From NCBI RefSeq assembly GCF_014042365.1, contig NZ_JACEZS010000017.1, forward strand, positions 62,001 through 126,000: 64,000 nt of DNA, in the 5' to 3' direction. Shown here in pieces: positions 61,833 to 64,000 of the stretch (its first letter is position 1; each line of letters starts with the position of its first letter). The notes beneath the pieces are model-generated. The model had not been told where the DNA came from, searched no databases, and saw only the letters and a list, made by a program, of their open reading frames with translations. Position numbers and translations under genes: made by a program. Origin of the DNA: Rugamonas fusca. Its GTDB lineage: Bacteria; Pseudomonadota; Gammaproteobacteria; Burkholderiales; Burkholderiaceae_D.

Positions 61833-62359
61833 GCGCCCTCTACGCCGGCACGCTGCGCAAGCTGCTGCCGCCCAACGCGCGCCGCCTGGTGCAAGTGGGC
61901 TGCGGCGACGGGACGCTGGCCAGCGCCTACAAGCAATGCTACCCGGCCAGCCTGTGGCAGGGCGTGGAGCGCGACGCGGAAGCGGCGGCCCTGGCCCGCC
62001 GCCACTGCGACCTGGTGCACCAGGCCAACGTGGACACGGTGGGCGCGCCATTCTTCGCCCACCTGGCCATGAGCGACGCCTGGATCTTCGACCAGACCCT
62101 GCACCACAGCGCCGACCCGCTGGCCCTCTTGCGCCGCATCCGCGCCGTGCTGGCGGCCGACGCCTGCGTGCTGATCGTACTGCCCGGCTATCCGGTGTGG
62201 GCCAACGAAGGCTTGCCGCGCGCGGACAGCCCGCAAGCGGTGGCGGTCCTGCTGGCCCAGGCCGGCTACACGGCCGGCGCCGCCGCGCCGCTGGCCACCC
62301 CCGGCGCCACCCCGGCCGACGGCCCGGCGCCGTTGCTGATCACCGCTTTCCCGGCCTGA
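61826..62359 (+). CDS. SAM-dependent methyltransferase-like protein
   Basis: 177 aa from the ATG at 61826, overlapping the preceding stop. RRLVQVGCGDGTLASAYK is motif I, followed by an acidic residue at the end of strand 2 (GVERD) and AWIFDQTLHHSADPLALL. It parallels the C-terminal half of the preceding protein and probably arose by duplication. It could methylate a glycan. Confidence 0.7.
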   Translation: MLSALYAGTLRKLLPPNARRLVQVGCGDGTLASAYKQCYPASLWQGVERDAEAAALARRHCDLVHQANVDTVGAPFFAHLAMSDAWIFDQTLHHSADPLALLRRIRAVLAADACVLIVLPGYPVWANEGLPRADSPQAVAVLLAQAGYTAGAAAPLATPGATPADGPAPLLITAFPA

Positions 62360-62401
62360 GTCCGCGCGACCCGGCCGCCAACCCAACCGACTCCGCCCAC
62401 G

Positions 62402-63163
62402 ATGTCCGCCTCCTCCCATTTCTACTGCATCTCGCACGCGCCCTGCCCATGGCCGCTGCCGGAATTCATGACCGTGATCGGCACCGGCGACTACCGGCCC
62501 GCCAACGGCATCGCCATGGCCGAACGCTTCCCCCACCTGGCGCACCAGAACCGCCACCTGGGCGAATACGTGGCCCTGTACGCGATCCGCCAGATGCTGC
62601 TCGAATCGAACGCCGAAGGCTTCGTCGGCCTGTGCCACTACCGGCGCTTCGCGCTCAGCAAACCGATAGGGGAACTGCGCGGCTTCAATTTCCACGCCCA
62701 TCCCGACCTGCTGGCCACAGTGCTGCCCGAGCACTACTACCACGATGGCGCCACGCCCATCATCCCGGCCATGGTGCACTTCCAGGGCAACATCATGCAG
62801 CAGTATGGCGCCAACGCCATCGTGCGCGACCTGCTCAAGTTCTTCGGCGACGCCGTCGACTGCGGCGTGATCACGGATGCGGAGAGCACCGCCTTCCTGA
62901 GCCAGAACGCCTTCATCACGGCGCCCACCGTGAGCTACATCCCGATCCCGTGGTTCGTCGACATCGTGCACGCGCTGGAAAAGGTGATGTCGCGCTTCTA
63001 CCGCAACCATTACATCGAGCGCGAAGGCTACCTGGAGCGGTCGATGGCCTTCAGTTGCGAGCGCCTGCAGGCGCTGCTGCTGGCCAAGAAAGTGAACGCC
63101 TGGGGCTGGGACAAGGTGATCTCCCAGCCACTGACCCTGCTGATCCCGCCGGCCCAGCCCTGA
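62402..63163 (+). CDS. DUF4422-like putative glycosyltransferase
   Basis: 253 aa. The GFVGLCHYRRFAL motif after a helical segment (EYVALYAIRQMLL) resembles DUF4422 proteins found in capsule and O-antigen loci, where they are believed to be transferases. No catalytic assignment possible. It lies in the same operon. Confidence 0.55.
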   Translation: MSASSHFYCISHAPCPWPLPEFMTVIGTGDYRPANGIAMAERFPHLAHQNRHLGEYVALYAIRQMLLESNAEGFVGLCHYRRFALSKPIGELRGFNFHAHPDLLATVLPEHYYHDGATPIIPAMVHFQGNIMQQYGANAIVRDLLKFFGDAVDCGVITDAESTAFLSQNAFITAPTVSYIPIPWFVDIVHALEKVMSRFYRNHYIEREGYLERSMAFSCERLQALLLAKKVNAWGWDKVISQPLTLLIPPAQP

Positions 63164-63189
63164 ACCACCCCTTTACCGGACCCGACGCC

Positions 63190-63744
63190 ATGCAATTCCT
63201 GCCCACCGCCCTTCCCGGCTGCTACCTGCTGCAGCCCAACATCCTGCGCGACGAGCGCGGCTGCTTCGTCAAGGTATTCCACCAGGAGACCTTCCGCGAG
63301 CGGGGCCTGGCCACCGACTTCGCCGAGGAATACTATTCTGTGTCGCGCCGCCGCGTGCTGCGCGGCCTGCACTTCCAGACCCCGCCGCGCGACCACGCCA
63401 AGCTGCTGTACTGCGTGCAGGGCAAGGTGCTGGATGCGGCCGTCGACCTGCGTGTGGGCTCGCCCACCTATGGCCAGCACATGATGATCGAACTGGACGC
63501 CGAACATGGCCAGGCCCTGTACCTGGCGCCCGGCGTGGCGCACGGCTTCTACACGCTGAGCGAGCAGGCGCTGATGGTGTACAAGGTCACCACCACCTAC
63601 TCGCCCGCGCACGACACGGGCATCCTGTGGAATTCGGCCGGCATCGTCTGGCCCGACGCCGATCCCATCCTGTCGGCGCGCGACCGCGGCTTCGTGCCGC
63701 TGGCCGATTTCAAGTCGCCGTTCACTTACGAGGCGCAGCCATGA
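63190..63744 (+). CDS. RfbC/AscE-like nucleotide-sugar 3,5(5)-epimerase
   Basis: 184 aa from the ATG at 63190. Cupin with LQPNILRDERGCFVKVF, RRVLRGLHFQ (catalytic His) and YLAPGVAHGFYTLSE, as in RmlC. In CDP-dideoxysugar clusters the homologue AscE epimerises C5 of the 3,6-dideoxy-4-keto sugar, giving L-sugars. No RmlA or RmlB gene is near, so the CDP substrate is more likely than dTDP-rhamnose intermediates. Confidence 0.85.
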   Translation: MQFLPTALPGCYLLQPNILRDERGCFVKVFHQETFRERGLATDFAEEYYSVSRRRVLRGLHFQTPPRDHAKLLYCVQGKVLDAAVDLRVGSPTYGQHMMIELDAEHGQALYLAPGVAHGFYTLSEQALMVYKVTTTYSPAHDTGILWNSAGIVWPDADPILSARDRGFVPLADFKSPFTYEAQP

Positions 63745-64000
63745 CGGCGCCGCAAGGGCGCTCAGCGCTGGTGACGGGGGCCAGTGGCTTCATCGGCGCG
63801 GCCCTGGTGCGGCGCCTGCTGGCGCAAGGCTGGCAGGTGCACGTGGTGCTGCGGCCCGATTCATCGCGCGCGCCCTTGGAAGGGCTCGCTGCGGAACAGC
63901 CGGCGCGGCTGACCATCCATGAACATGACGGCGGCACGGCCAGCCTGATCGCCATCGTCAAGGCGGCCGCGCCGCACGTGGTGTTCCATCTGGCCTCGCT
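63741..64000 (+). CDS. NAD-dependent epimerase/dehydratase, 5' part (continues beyond window)
   Basis: The first 86 residues are visible. RSALVTGASGFIGAALVRRLL is the NAD site of an extended SDR and VVFHLAS is the usual fourth strand. The start overlaps the previous stop (ATGA). It may be the final 4-ketoreductase (RfbJ/AscF class), but the active site is out of view. Confidence 0.75.
   Translation, partial: MTAPQGRSALVTGASGFIGAALVRRLLAQGWQVHVVLRPDSSRAPLEGLAAEQPARLTIHEHDGGTASLIAIVKAAAPHVVFHLAS

Overview
The window looks like a chromosomal segment of a high-GC betaproteobacterium of the Oxalobacteraceae (Massilia/Duganella/Janthinobacterium type). This is inferred from protein flavour, codon use and gene content (orphan TssF/TssG-VgrG, OmpW, GcvA-like LysR, NudC, FolE, CDP-dideoxysugar genes); no database search was possible. 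GC-rich housekeeping DNA is interrupted by a low-GC stretch (about 7,100-12,050) full of small orphan genes and gene debris.

Layout. (1) 1-6,854: a coiled-coil-type protein (3' end only) overlaps a Ser/Thr kinase-TPR protein; then comes a 1,013-aa methyltransferase / phospholipase-D / helicase-C / S24 peptidase / DUF3427 fusion that lacks the helicase ATP-binding half. This has the look of an accessory, possibly defence-related, island. (2) 7,000-20,103, all minus strand: a type VI secretion effector module (tssF, tssG, vgrG, DUF2169 adaptor, PAAR-like DUF4150 protein with a RES/ADP-ribosyltransferase-like toxin tip, adjacent immunity gene). Downstream lies a graveyard and array of immunity-type genes containing an Imm74-like gene, an IS481-type transposase tail, a 48-bp copy of tssG and decayed duplicates. 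(3) 20,203-23,847, minus strand: a tight five-gene operon (LOG-family phosphoribohydrolase, PP-loop ATPase, NUDIX hydrolase, PLP-fold protein, EamA exporter) with a divergent LysR gene. It reads as an unassigned small-molecule pathway. (4) 25,042-36,628: ordinary genes (solute-binding protein, M48 peptidase, MORN/TonB-like protein, OmpW behind an FNR-type box, lipoprotein, chemotaxis receptor, aldo/keto reductase with LysR, M28 peptidase, folE, nudC).

(5) 36,801-48,407: one 11.6-kb gene for a 3,868-aa protein made almost wholly of about 445 tandem octapeptides (L-[STG]-[TS]-x-[QD]-[LIV]-x-A) with a higher-order 408-bp period, ending in a calcium-binding (EF-hand-like) domain. (6) 48,620-64,000, plus strand and continuing off the edge: a glycan operon. 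RfbF-RfbG-RfbH make CDP-4-keto-3,6-dideoxyhexose. A YerE-like ThDP enzyme together with an acylating aldehyde dehydrogenase and 4-hydroxy-2-oxovalerate aldolase could build and attach a C4 branch. Reductases, an AscE/RfbC-like epimerase and several transferases follow, including a TPR-GT41-GT2 fusion of the protein O-glycosylation type.

The most interesting reading is that regions 5 and 6 form one system: a giant Thr/Ser-rich surface protein decorated by the adjacent GT41 enzyme with an unusual branched dideoxysugar. The second is the LOG/PP-loop/NUDIX/PLP/EamA operon. Both are inferences from gene content and position.
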